A DNA stretch of 64,000 nucleotides. Source: OMIW01 sp044235645 (lineage in GTDB: Bacteria > Bdellovibrionota_C > UBA2361 > OMIW01). Below, one piece after another: positions 1 through 9,400 of this stretch. The notes beneath the pieces are model-generated. The model did not search any database and was not told where the DNA came from. It worked only from the letters and a program-made list of their open reading frames with translations. A program made the position numbers and the translations under genes. Numbering within the stretch: position 1 is the first letter of the stretch; every line of letters begins with the position of its first letter. The DNA is taken from assembly GCA_044235645.1 (NCBI GenBank), contig JBIIHQ010000009.1, positions 62,001 through 126,000 of the forward strand, read 5' to 3'.

Positions 1-201
1 TTCATCGAGGAACTCCCCCTCCCGCTCAACGAGGAAGCCCCCGGTCGATTCAAGACCTTCAAGAAAGAGACGAACCGAGTAACGAGGGCCCCGTTGAAAG
101 CTGCGCCTCAGGCCAACGAACCTGGACGGAGCCTCTTCGCTCAGCTACGCCTAAATATCGGCCCACTTTTGGTGAAACTGACCTTTGGAGGAGCACTGTG
201 A
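1..201 (+). CDS. C-terminal end of a protein running in from the left edge
   Basis: Frame 1 of the plus strand is open from the first base to a TGA at 199-201. This gives about 66 residues of a possible C-terminus, rich in Pro, Glu and Lys and then more hydrophobic near the end. The codons look coding-like (many NNC/NNG third positions). The reading frame enters from outside the window, so neither its start nor its function can be seen, and I recognise no family. Its last 61 bases overlap the 3' end of the minus-strand gene ending at 141, so the two genes would be convergent and overlapping, which lowers confidence. It could also be chance open frame. Confidence 0.3.
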   Translation, partial: FIEELPLPLNEEAPGRFKTFKKETNRVTRAPLKAAPQANEPGRSLFAQLRLNIGPLLVKLTFGGAL

Positions 202-674
202 GCAGCAGATGAGGCTCCTTCTGGATTCGTTGATGCCTCCGAAGAGGTTGCGGGAGGTTTCAGAGGCCCCCCTCCGGCCGGCGATATTTTTGTCAGAGCA
301 CCAGGCCTCACCCCCTCGCCATTCCCGGCGACCGCTCGCTCACCTGTGATGAGAGAAGGTGATTCCTGCGCATCCCCCTTCTCGAGGGCCTCCTTAACCT
401 TTTGAAAAAGGCTCAGGTCCCGCGCCGCCTCGTCTTCACCTACTTCTTTGTTGAGCACTCCGGCCAACGTCTTCTTTCTCTTATTGTCGAGAAATGAAAT
501 GAGCCAATTGAGGAGCACGAGAAGCTCCTGAACCGTGGACACACTCGCTGCCGGAGCTCGGGGCAATTTAACCGGTTGAGACTGAACCGCAACCTCCGTA
601 TCCGCAACGGCTGTCCCTTTATTGGCTCCCCCTCTCAGCAATCCCCCGCTCGAAGGTCCCCCCGTGCCCACCAT
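141..674 (-). CDS. Hypothetical protein, low-complexity with one helical core
   Basis: This encodes 177 residues I do not recognise. The N-terminal 40 residues and the C-terminal 70 are rich in Gly, Pro, Ala, Ser and Thr and are probably disordered. A central stretch (about residues 45-105) looks helical, with a hydrophobic Leu-rich piece followed by Lys/Glu-rich sequence. There is no signal peptide. The ATG at 672-674 follows a purine-rich AGGAAAGGGGG stretch that could serve as ribosome binding site. It is the last gene of the minus-strand series that starts near 14.5 kb, so it may be an accessory of the same envelope system, but that is inference from position only. Confidence 0.55.
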   Translation of the reverse strand: MVGTGGPSSGGLLRGGANKGTAVADTEVAVQSQPVKLPRAPAASVSTVQELLVLLNWLISFLDNKRKKTLAGVLNKEVGEDEAARDLSLFQKVKEALEKGDAQESPSLITGERAVAGNGEGVRPGALTKISPAGGGPLKPPATSSEASTNPEGASSAAHSAPPKVSFTKSGPIFRRS

Positions 675-696
675 GCATCCCCCTTTCCTGCTCCGC

Positions 697-912
697 CTAT
701 TGCGATTTCTTAACCTGCCTCAGATTGTCTCTCATTATCGAGCCAGGAACAATGAAGTTATGGACATTTACGATGGCTGGACTCCTCTGGAAGTAAATAA
801 AATCCTGGGAACGAGGATCCTCATCGATTAAAGGAAACGAGGCCATAATAACGACAGTGTAAACGCATTCAACCGTCGCGACGGTCGCCCGGTACCAGGC
901 CCTTATGGCCAC
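697..912 (-). CDS. Possible small hypothetical protein
   Basis: An open frame of 71 codons with a GTG start, or 48 codons from an internal ATG at 841-843, fills the gap between the genes ending at 938 and starting at 674. Neither start has a clear ribosome binding site and the peptide resembles nothing I know. It is listed because it lies in the same direction as its neighbours and otherwise this is an unexplained 260-base gap. It may equally be non-coding spacer. Confidence 0.2.
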   Translation of the reverse strand: MAIRAWYRATVATVECVYTVVIMASFPLIDEDPRSQDFIYFQRSPAIVNVHNFIVPGSIMRDNLRQVKKSQ

Positions 913-937
913 TACAAACCGTCCTATTCGCCCCTAA

Positions 938-2425
938 TCAGGCGATATTGACGGGGTCATCCAAAGCTGGCGCCCTCGATGCCTTTGAAAAGGGGTTGCC
1001 TACCCTCTTACCACCAGTGTCGAATACCGATGAAAAACTGCCTGCCCGAATTTGCGCGCGAATCCTCTCATCATTCGGGGCACCAGACAATTTATACGTG
1101 GAATACCCCCCCCCTTCCTTCGGAGTCATCACCACCCATTCGTTGCTGCCCCTGATTTGGCCCACCATCACCATCGCTTTCGGCTCTCCCGTCTTCGTAC
1201 CGGTTCCAACGTACCGCCTGGTCCCCTCAACAAGAGAATCTGGGGTATGCTGCACCCGGTCATCTCCCGCCCTCACGACGTGAGCTTCTTCTGGGGGTAT
1301 GTTTCCGACGACTCCCGAACCAGGGGCGGGCACTTTCCCTGAGATTCGTTTACCCTTCGAGTCCCAGGCGTAGGTGAATCCTCCTCCCTCAATCTTTTTC
1401 CTTATCGCATCGTCTTCTGGCCGTTTTTCACCAAGCTGATAGTAGTTGTAGCCCCCATCCTCATCGGGCGTCAGGGTGAACCAATGCTTTGAGCCTTTGA
1501 GCCGACCGACTAACACCTGCCGACCATCCCGGGTCCCCACGTATTTGCGCCCCTCAAGAGCATCAGGAGTAACATTGAGCCCATCTTGACCCGCCACGAC
1601 GAGGTTTGACCCCCCCTCCCCCCGAGGGACCCCGGAGACCTCACCCTTTTCGCGCCGATACCGAACGACCGCCGCATCAAGATTCCTCCGCCCGAGCGTT
1701 CCCTCCTTGAAATCAGCAGCCGTCAGACGCCGACCAGGGTTCGACTCGAACACAACATACGGCTCTTCCATATCAGGACGCTTCCACGTCGCTCGCCACA
1801 CATTTTTTGTGTTATCGAACGATACCGTCACATCACCGCCACCATACTTCGTCACCACCTGTGGCTCGTACGTGGTGATGTTACTAACGCCTCCACGAGC
1901 GGGTGCCGCCGGCGCAGGTGTCTGGGGACTATTTGAGGAAGGTGTCGCGGGCGCGGCGGGAGAAGTCGGAGATGGTGATTGTTGTCCACCAGGAGCGGGG
2001 GTTGTCGAGGAAGTCGGCGTCGTGGTGGCAGGCGTTGCTGGGCTCGATGAACCCCCATTTTGGAGTGCAGCCAGTCGTTTTTGCGCATCCCGGAGGGCGT
2101 TAACCGCCGCCGAGTTGTCCGACTGGCATTTCATGAACTTATCGTAACCCGCACATCCAGCATCCCAACTTGCCCCAGCTGCATCCACCATCGCCAACCC
2201 TGCCGCACTCGTTGCTAGCTGGGTAGACGCCACTCTTTCCTGCAATCTTTGGAGCTCTTCAACTTGTGAAGCAGGGACGGGCACGAACGGTTGGGGTTGC
2301 TGAGAATTAGTCATAAAATAGCTCGCGCAGGAACACGTCGCACTTATTGCTGTTACGTAAGTTATGAAGGCTCCCACCAAATATGGAACGTATCTTCGCG
2401 AAAGCTCCCCGCTCCCGCTTCGCAT
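938..2425 (-). CDS. Membrane-anchored protein with Pro/Thr linker and repeated beta-rich domain
   Basis: About 495 residues. I start at the ATG at 2423-2425, preceded by a G-rich stretch, because the longer frame begins with an unsupported TTG. Residues 15-35 form a single hydrophobic segment ending in Cys-rich sequence, so the protein is anchored or exported. A possible coiled-coil (about 55-125) follows, then a roughly 50-residue linker almost entirely of Pro, Ser, Thr, Ala and Gly. The C-terminal half holds two related copies of an 80-residue unit (about residues 286-361 and 394-475) sharing T-P-D, Y-V-G-T, V-G-x-(L/I)-(K/R)-G, G-G-Y and G-K-R. A more diverged unit may precede them. No known family is recognised. 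Position in the TrbC/TraG-like cluster suggests an extracellular or periplasmic structural role. A run of nine C lies inside the gene at 1106-1114. Confidence 0.65.
   Translation of the reverse strand: MRSGSGELSRRYVPYLVGAFITYVTAISATCSCASYFMTNSQQPQPFVPVPASQVEELQRLQERVASTQLATSAAGLAMVDAAGASWDAGCAGYDKFMKCQSDNSAAVNALRDAQKRLAALQNGGSSSPATPATTTPTSSTTPAPGGQQSPSPTSPAAPATPSSNSPQTPAPAAPARGGVSNITTYEPQVVTKYGGGDVTVSFDNTKNVWRATWKRPDMEEPYVVFESNPGRRLTAADFKEGTLGRRNLDAAVVRYRREKGEVSGVPRGEGGSNLVVAGQDGLNVTPDALEGRKYVGTRDGRQVLVGRLKGSKHWFTLTPDEDGGYNYYQLGEKRPEDDAIRKKIEGGGFTYAWDSKGKRISGKVPAPGSGVVGNIPPEEAHVVRAGDDRVQHTPDSLVEGTRRYVGTGTKTGEPKAMVMVGQIRGSNEWVVMTPKEGGGYSTYKLSGAPNDERIRAQIRAGSFSSVFDTGGKRVGNPFSKASRAPALDDPVNIA
1001..1570 (-). 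repeat. Two tandem protein-level repeats of about 80 codons
   Basis: Within the repeat protein, 1343-1570 and 1001-1246 encode two versions of the same unit. Each begins T-P-D-(A/S)-L, continues with Y-V-G-T, V-G-(R/Q)-(L/I)-(K/R)-G-S, T-P-x-(E/D)-x-G-G-Y, and ends G-K-R-(I/V). Identity by eye is about one third, so this is an old protein repeat rather than a recent DNA duplication. Confidence 0.6.
1106..1114. repeat. Homopolymer tract, nine C
   Basis: Nine consecutive C on the plus strand (nine G in the coding strand) inside the repeat-protein gene. Slippage here would shift the frame between its linker and last repeat. Confidence 0.9.
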
Positions 2426-2533
2426 CCGCCCCGCCAAGACATCCAATATAAAAATTCAGGGTGTCGGCGAAGTTAAACTTCACTGACACCCCCTTATAAA
2501 ACTCGGTCCTTTTTCGACACGAAACTCCGCCAT

Positions 2534-3130
2534 TCACTCAGCAGGCTGAAACGAAGCGAGCGAATGCCAAAGCACCTTTCGCTCATCGTCACCCATCGCA
2601 TATTCGGTCCGATATTGCAGAGACACCGCAGCCCAAACGCCATTTCGGTCGCTCCAAACCACTGAGAGCTGAACCCGGTCAGAGGACTCAGCGACAAAAG
2701 CCTTCCGAGACCGAAAGGTAACTGCTAAGCGATTCGGCATGAATGGCTCATCTTTTGGCAAGATGCTGTAGCAATGGAGCTCATCGTTACACGACTGATG
2801 CCGGTATGCCAGCACGAGCTGCCGTCCCGAACTGAAGCGCTGGGTCCATTCGCCCCAACCCGAAGTGCCAATGAAAAGCGACTCATTTCGTCGCGCCGGC
2901 ACCCCTAGTGTCAGCAGGCTGTGATTAAGAGGCTTTATAGCCAAAGTATCCTCAGGCTGCATACTGGTGCCACCCAGTTGACGGGAAACCACTCCGAGCC
3001 GAACGCCTAGTTCCTCGGAGGTGAGAGTCTTCGATGCTTCCCAACCATTGGAGGGAGGGGCTGACTCTTTTGCTTTACCACACGCAGAAAGAAGCAGGAG
3101 ACCGGCACAAAGGGCCACTTTAACCTTCAT
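2534..3130 (-). CDS. Predicted lipoprotein, unknown function
   Basis: 198 residues. The ATG start is preceded by an AGGA-type ribosome binding site. The N-terminus is a lipoprotein signal: a short basic start, a hydrophobic core, then L-S-A-C-G with the lipidated Cys at about residue 17. The mature part has charged and aromatic residues and no motif I recognise; several Trp residues and a W-S-D-R-N-G segment near the C-terminus suggest a compact beta-rich domain. It sits between the coiled-coil protein and the repeat protein in the same direction, so it may be an envelope lipoprotein of that system. No known T4SS lipoprotein (TraV, TraK) is clearly matched. Confidence 0.65.
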   Translation of the reverse strand: MKVKVALCAGLLLLSACGKAKESAPPSNGWEASKTLTSEELGVRLGVVSRQLGGTSMQPEDTLAIKPLNHSLLTLGVPARRNESLFIGTSGWGEWTQRFSSGRQLVLAYRHQSCNDELHCYSILPKDEPFMPNRLAVTFRSRKAFVAESSDRVQLSVVWSDRNGVWAAVSLQYRTEYAMGDDERKVLWHSLASFQPAE

Positions 3131-3424
3131 AAAATCCTGAGCAACTCCCCGTATTTTACACGATCCACCATTGCCGAATCAAAGAGATGGAAGAAAAAAT
3201 GCTCCTCTTCCTGCCAGAGAGCTTGGAGTAAATAGTGGAAGGGGCCTCCCGTTTTCCGTCACAGAGGAATCGATGGAGGCGAAAATATCCTGACGTGAGA
3301 AGTTCAGTGAGCCGCCACTCTACCCTACAGCAATAACTCCCTCCGTTAAGAGGATTTCTCATTCCGCTCAGCCGAATGAGCAACGGTGGAACATCACTCA
3401 GAGAAAGTCGTACCCTTTCGCGGG
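3131..3424. other. Intergenic stretch without a convincing gene
   Basis: About 295 bases lie between the coiled-coil gene and the lipoprotein gene. A minus-strand open frame of 92 codons covers it, but it starts at a TTG overlapping the upstream stop and has an unnatural composition, rich in Arg, Ser and Trp. I see no clear terminator or RNA. Confidence 0.4.
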
Positions 3425-6010
3425 CTATCTCCAACTGCTCAGCGCCCCTTCTTCAACCGTTGGCCCGTATTTCGAAAGATAACCAAGCAGCTTTGTCGCA
3501 GCATTGAGGCCACCCACCTTTGAACCGTAATCTTTGAGGGCGCCCCCTGCTTCCTTTATCGCATTGATATCTGCGCTCATGTTCGCAATCGCCGAGGAAA
3601 CCTCGCGGTCTCCCTCAACCCTCAGCATGTCAGAGTGAATCTTTACATTTGGATCAAGGTCGGGAAACAGCGAACGCAGGCCTCTTCTACACTCTGCTTC
3701 CAATTTCTTGACCTCGCCCTCAAAATGGCGCAACCGCACGACGTCGCGACTGACTTCTGCCTTTTCAATGAAGCGCTCGTTCTGGGCAAGCTCCCGCAAT
3801 TTTTCCTGAACTGCGAGAAATTTATCCGCCTCAATAACCTTGAGCGCCAGAGGAACTCCACTGCCTTGCTCCTTGACGGTTACCCCGTTTACATCCGCGA
3901 CCCTCGCGACCACCACCGCATGTTCAGCCCCTATTCTGCCGCGGTTATCCCGGTAATAGTCAGCTACCAACTGCTCTGGCTCAGTGAGAGAGCGTGCCCT
4001 TTTCTGCCGGGCTTCTTCGCGGAGTTCCTCCGATCTTCTATCCGAGGGACGATGCGCAACATGTGGATCGGCGGCTAAAAAATTTTCGTCCTTTGCGAGC
4101 CCAAGAGCTATCCGACCCCGCAGACCCGCATCATTATTTCCCAGCTGGTACGTCGCATACACTCGCTCAGCCACAAATATCCGCTGGGTCGGAGGAAGCT
4201 CCTCATCCGGGTTCGGATGAATGAATTTCCAGGCCAGCTCATCGATTGAGAAACGCCGATGAGCCTCTGTCAGGATTCGGGTACAGTTAGCAAACGCATC
4301 ATTGCCCTGGTGCCGTTGATCAATCCAGGCTGACAATCTCTTCGTATCATTGTGGATACTTCGAAGCTGCGCGATCCTCTCCTCGTATCGACCTTCAAGG
4401 ACCGAATGGTTATCCTGATTTTTCTTCAACTCTTCCTTGAGCGCATCTAATCTCTTCTGCTGTTCATCAAGCCGATGTTCTTGTTCCTCTCGCTGTACCC
4501 GATTTTTCTCCTGTTCTTCAGGGGAGAGGCTCCCAGAGGCGGCGTTTTCCTCGAGATTTTTTTCCTTCTCGCGAAGAAACCGCTGCGATTCCTTTTCGTA
4601 ATTCTCTCGGGTAGTAGCGAGATTTGCCCGACTCTGGTCGAGCTTCTCTGACCACTTTTCCAAGGTCGCTTGTTGTGCTGACAATCGACTTTGAACCTTC
4701 GCGAGGGCCCCTAATTGAATCTCAGATGAGAGCCAGAGCTTCGCTCCCTTGTCACCCCCAGCGAAGATATCCTGAAGACGGTTCGCCTCCGCTATATCCT
4801 TCGCTACCACGAATCCGCTCGAGAACTCCGGGTTTCCTGACAGGGCGTCTCGTTTATCATCAGGTATTCGAGCGAAGAACGGTGCGGTGCTCGCCTTCAA
4901 AAGGTCCCTATCCCGTCCCTGCTGAATGATATCTCTCAATATCGTGGTATTATTGCGCTGGTCGATGGTCTCAAGCTCCCTTCTCAGCTCAACTGCACGA
5001 CGCCCCAACTCTTCCTCTATCTCGGTTCTGGTCCCGATTATAGCCGAGGCGACGGTACTCGAACCGTTGAACTTTTCGGATAGCTGAGCAGTCACCCACT
5101 TTGGTAGAGCCACCCCCACCTCCGTTATCACCGCCTCATCCACTCGGGGATATAGCTTTGACTCCCGCAGCATCTCATAAAATTTCTCCTGACTCGCCCT
5201 CAGATTCCTCAAGAAATGCGCTTCGTCCTCTGCAAAGTGAGCCTTAAACTCCTTAAGATGATTCCGGAGTTCATTCACCCCGAACATCATGATCCCCGCA
5301 TCAACAAGCGCCTTACCTCCTCGCTCGCGCCCATCGGCTCCGACAAATTCTATCCCCTGCTTCATGTTGACAAGCAGGTTTTTCTCCACATTATCCAACG
5401 ATTGACTCATCTGCCGATCCCATCGGTCCTGACCGATGAATAGATCCTGAAATTTGAATCGCTGGTGAGATATCCGCATCATTATCTGCGAGATACTGCT
5501 ATTAATTGCGGGGTCTGTAGACCAGACGGTCGCCACCGGCATGTATCCATTTGTGTTAAATAAAGTATCTGAAAAAGCTGTCTCAAGAATCAGCAGCTTG
5601 AGCTTATCGTCCCGAGCCTGGGCGAAGAGATTAACCGCGGCCTGGACCGCCGGGTCAATGTGGGCGTCAGCTCCGAGTATCGCGAGTCGTAAGGCTCGGT
5701 ATTTGGTGCCGTCTTCCTTAATGAGCCCCTGATTGAGCTTTCTTGCTTCCTCGACCAAGGGGTGATTCTGGAGGGCGCCATACCTACCCCCTCCCCCCAC
5801 CATTCTTCTGATATTTTTGGCGGGCGTCTGTAATGCCTGCCCTATCCGCCGGATGAAGTTGCCCGGACCATTGACCTCAGAAGACGGCGCCCCCGACTCC
5901 CCCAACCCTATACCCCTCGGATTCGATCTGCCGGTCGCAGCCCCGCTTACCCCCTCCCCGAGATATCCGATGGCCCGACTGCCGCGTGGCTCTGGACTAG
6001 CACTTCTCAT
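3425..6010 (-). CDS. Large coiled-coil protein, unknown function
   Basis: 861 residues with an ATG start and only a weak ribosome binding site. There is no signal peptide or membrane segment, so it is probably cytoplasmic or exported by another route. The first 80 residues are Gly/Ser/Arg-rich. Residues of about 80-420 look globular and mostly helical. Residues of about 440-560 are a long charged coiled coil (heptad-like Leu with Lys, Glu, Gln). A second helical region of about 560-860 is rich in Arg and Glu. No Walker motif or nuclease motif was found. Size and place next to the TraG-N-like gene suggest a scaffold or cargo protein of the same system. Alternatives such as a secreted effector or a structural filament protein cannot be excluded. 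Confidence 0.65.
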   Translation of the reverse strand: MRSASPEPRGSRAIGYLGEGVSGAATGRSNPRGIGLGESGAPSSEVNGPGNFIRRIGQALQTPAKNIRRMVGGGGRYGALQNHPLVEEARKLNQGLIKEDGTKYRALRLAILGADAHIDPAVQAAVNLFAQARDDKLKLLILETAFSDTLFNTNGYMPVATVWSTDPAINSSISQIMMRISHQRFKFQDLFIGQDRWDRQMSQSLDNVEKNLLVNMKQGIEFVGADGRERGGKALVDAGIMMFGVNELRNHLKEFKAHFAEDEAHFLRNLRASQEKFYEMLRESKLYPRVDEAVITEVGVALPKWVTAQLSEKFNGSSTVASAIIGTRTEIEEELGRRAVELRRELETIDQRNNTTILRDIIQQGRDRDLLKASTAPFFARIPDDKRDALSGNPEFSSGFVVAKDIAEANRLQDIFAGGDKGAKLWLSSEIQLGALAKVQSRLSAQQATLEKWSEKLDQSRANLATTRENYEKESQRFLREKEKNLEENAASGSLSPEEQEKNRVQREEQEHRLDEQQKRLDALKEELKKNQDNHSVLEGRYEERIAQLRSIHNDTKRLSAWIDQRHQGNDAFANCTRILTEAHRRFSIDELAWKFIHPNPDEELPPTQRIFVAERVYATYQLGNNDAGLRGRIALGLAKDENFLAADPHVAHRPSDRRSEELREEARQKRARSLTEPEQLVADYYRDNRGRIGAEHAVVVARVADVNGVTVKEQGSGVPLALKVIEADKFLAVQEKLRELAQNERFIEKAEVSRDVVRLRHFEGEVKKLEAECRRGLRSLFPDLDPNVKIHSDMLRVEGDREVSSAIANMSADINAIKEAGGALKDYGSKVGGLNAATKLLGYLSKYGPTVEEGALSSWR

Positions 6011-6438
6011 TATGTTCTCGTAAATCAGTTCTAACGGCTCGTCCCCTGAACGACGACCCGTCGTTTAAAGGGGTATCCCTCGGGATATGCTACGGATGGG
6101 GTGAATTGTTACATTAGAAACCTGAGACCCCGCAAATTCAATCTTACCAGTCATGAAGATAAAAATCACCTCAGAATAGCTACGCTCGCCCTCCGAACTC
6201 AACTCGTCGTTGGACCCAGCGACCAAACCCGCATGCCGATGTAGCAAGCTGGAGGTCGAATCTCGTAGCAGGTATGTAAGAATTTTCGGACCTCAACCTT
6301 TCATCACATCAGAAACTTCCTTTTGATGCAGCCCAGGACGACTCTCTGGGATTTATGTCGGACTCAAAAATTGTCCCAGGCCTCGAGTGCCTCCTGCCCT
6401 CCCCTCGACGACTCGGTTAAAATTCCATCGGGGCAGAC
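6011..6438. other. Intergenic region with a short perfect hairpin
   Basis: This 428-base gap in the minus-strand gene series is the longest in the cluster. At 6047-6067 it holds an inverted repeat with arms AACGACG and CGTCGTT (6049-6055 and 6059-6065) and a 3-base loop, about 40 bases upstream of the coiled-coil gene start. No T-run follows on either strand. I see no convincing gene; the gap could hold the promoter of the downstream genes. Confidence 0.4.
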
Positions 6439-9400
6439 TTACTTCTGCGCACCAATCATGCCGAGGTTCGGGTGCTGGGCCTGAGGTGCAGGATTACCTT
6501 GTTGGGGAGCTGCAAGATTCTGCGGCTTCAAACTCCCATCTGCACCGTACGCCGCGGCCGATGCGTCCTGAACCCCTCCGGAAAACCCCCCTGGGGGAAT
6601 AAACCCACCCATTCCCTGGGATCGCTCGGCAACGCGGCCCATGAGCGCTGCCCCATCTCCTGATTGGAAACGGCTCGCTGTGGCCCCGTACCCATACGCC
6701 CCTTGCAACTTGGCCTGACCGGACTGCAAGAAGCTTTGGAACTGATTTTCTGCAAACCCCGCCCTCTTCTGCATATCACGACCGAGCTGGCCCGTCATCG
6801 CCATCGGCTCCATACCAACAGGTTTCGCTCCAACGGATACTGCTCCTCCCGCACCCATTGCTGCCAACTCACCCCCAATCGATGAGGCATAATTACGCTC
6901 AGCATCATACTGGGCACTCTTCGCCTGGAAGTCCGCCGCTTGCGAATTCCTCCCCGAGGACACATCAAGTCCCGCTGCCTGCTGACCAAAACCAAAGGCA
7001 TTGACTCCCGCCTGCGATTGGAATGCATTACTTTGAGCCTGCTGTCGATGGTTACCTTCCGCAATTTCGGCCCTCACGATACCATTTGCTCCGTCGAGCT
7101 CCGCCTGCTGGAAGGCTTGCCCGATCGCCCCGCCAGCTCCGCCAGTTCGAGCTAAACCAGCGGCCACATTCCATGCATCCACTGGCTTTCTGAGAAGTCC
7201 GGCACCGGGGATCCCGGTCGGGCCTCCGGAGCCTGCGCCAGTCGATGAGGATCCAACCCCCCGCGAGGTCGAGGCCTCTGACGATGACCCTGCTGAGGAA
7301 CTTGACGCCGAAATAGCGGGAGACGACCCTGCTGATGACGGCGACGCTCGCGACGGTCCCCTGTTGCCATTCGATTGACCGCTCGGCACCCTCTGAAGGC
7401 CGTCGTAGGTGGCACGAGTCTTTGCCATTGATGCACCAAGCACCGCCATACCCCCATCTAAAGCGGTTGCCGCAGATTGACTGGACAGAGCCGTGTTGTG
7501 GGCTGCATGCCCCTCGCCGGACGATGCCGTCTGATTAAACGCCCCCTGAGCCGACGCCATCATCTTGGCATTGCCCTGATCCATTGCCTTGGCCGCAAAG
7601 CCTCCTGCTGCGGCCTGGCCTCGCATATCTTTCCCGTATGCAGCCTGACCTATCGCCGTTTGATTTGCTCGCGCCCGCTGGGACAGATCGCCACTAAAAC
7701 CGCTTCCTGCCGCTCTTCCTGATTCTCCCGCCGACCCACCTATAGCGTTTGTTGCCAGTGATGCGGCTCCTGCCTTAGCACCTAGGACGAGCTGCCCCGT
7801 CACCGCCGGGACGGCGAAGTAGAGCGCGCTCATAATGTAGATGTAGTAGCTGTTCTCAACATCGAGCTTCATGCTCGCGCCGATGGTCATGGCGCGGTCC
7901 ATGACGCTGAGGGAGTTCTGCCACAGCTCGAACTGGCCGAAGGATGCTAACGCCCCGCCAACCCCGATCCCAGACGCTGCCCCTGTGAGCGCTCCGATGC
8001 TCTCCATCGTACCCGACGTCATAACCGTCGGAATATCACCAGGTGCACACAACCCCTGCGGCAAAGGGCTCGTTCCCCCTCCAAGTATGTTGAATATAGT
8101 TGACCCCGATGAACAGTTAATCGTTACATGTGACCCCATTGAATCAATCGTGTCGTCCATCAAAAGCACTTTGCTGAATAGACGTTGAGCATCGGGAGAG
8201 TTACCAATCAGAGCCCACATTGATCGCTCTATGACGAACGCTATCGCAAATCCAATATCCCAGATCTTCACCCAAGCCCAGAACGAAGCCCAGGTAAACA
8301 ATATCTTGTGCCACCCCGGTATTAGTACCAGCATCGCGCAGAACGGGTAGGCCATCGCGAAAAAATAAAGGAGAATACCCTGAAGCCGGGGCATCATCAT
8401 CGCCCAGCTGTACACCTCCCCGAACTTTGATTTCGCCCCGACGGTTCGCTGATAGGACTCGACGAACCCGACCGCCTCCGCTGAGCCACTTTTGCGCACG
8501 TTCACTCTCGGAACCAACGCCATCTCATTCCGCCAAAGGTGTACAAGAACCAGATTCTGGAAAAACCTCATCACTTCATTTTGGTTCAGATTGCCGGACC
8601 CCGCCGCTGGCGCACCCCCTCCAATGATTCTGAGCAACGAAGCTATGGACAAGGGAGCTGCTGCCCCCGAATCCTTCTTCACTGCCCAGCCGTACATCAT
8701 TGAGTAGTGGAGAGCGGCAGGGTTGAATCCCCCCGGAAGGCGCGCGGCCATTTGATAGTAGATGTGGCCGGCTTCCCACCGAAGGGCATGGGTGAGGAGA
8801 TAGAGAAACTGGTCGCACCTTATCTGATCGAGGATCCCAGAGCTGAGGAGACCTTCGGAGCTATCAAGGAACCCTATCGATTCCCTGAAACTTCCAGCCC
8901 CCCCCTTTTCTAGGAATTTTCTCAACGATGCGGGGGTCGGTATCTGCTGAGATCTCAATTCCCCCGTCAGTCTCGTGTAGTCTCGTCCGAGCAGACCTTC
9001 CTGAACGAACACGGTATCGGGTACAGTGAGCCCCTTGGCATTGTGAGCTGCCACGAACGAGGCTTCATCTACCCCCTGGCTGAAGGCGTCTCCGCACTCA
9101 CTACCGAAAAAGGTCGCGAAGGCATCTCTCAGGTCAGGACTCTGAACCTTTGCAGATGTCACATCCTCCAGCATCGACCACTTGAGATTCGAAAGAAGCC
9201 AATTGCTATTGTCTATGGTTCCACCACCTGCTTTCTGCGTAGCGTCATACAGCTCATCGGACGGAACGTTACTGTCCCCGCCCGATGCATTTGACGGCCT
9301 CAGAGTGTATAAACCCGTCCAGGATATCACCCAATCGACAAGATCGGTGAGAAGGAGGTCATAGTAGGAGAACAGTTGGGAAACGTGGGCCGTGCCTCCC

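Noticed and set aside
3156..3434. 92-codon minus-strand open frame after the coiled-coil gene
   Set aside because: Only a TTG start overlapping the upstream stop, no ribosome binding site, unlike a natural protein.
6047..6067. Short hairpin upstream of the coiled-coil gene as a terminator
   Set aside because: Stem of seven base pairs and no T-run on either strand.
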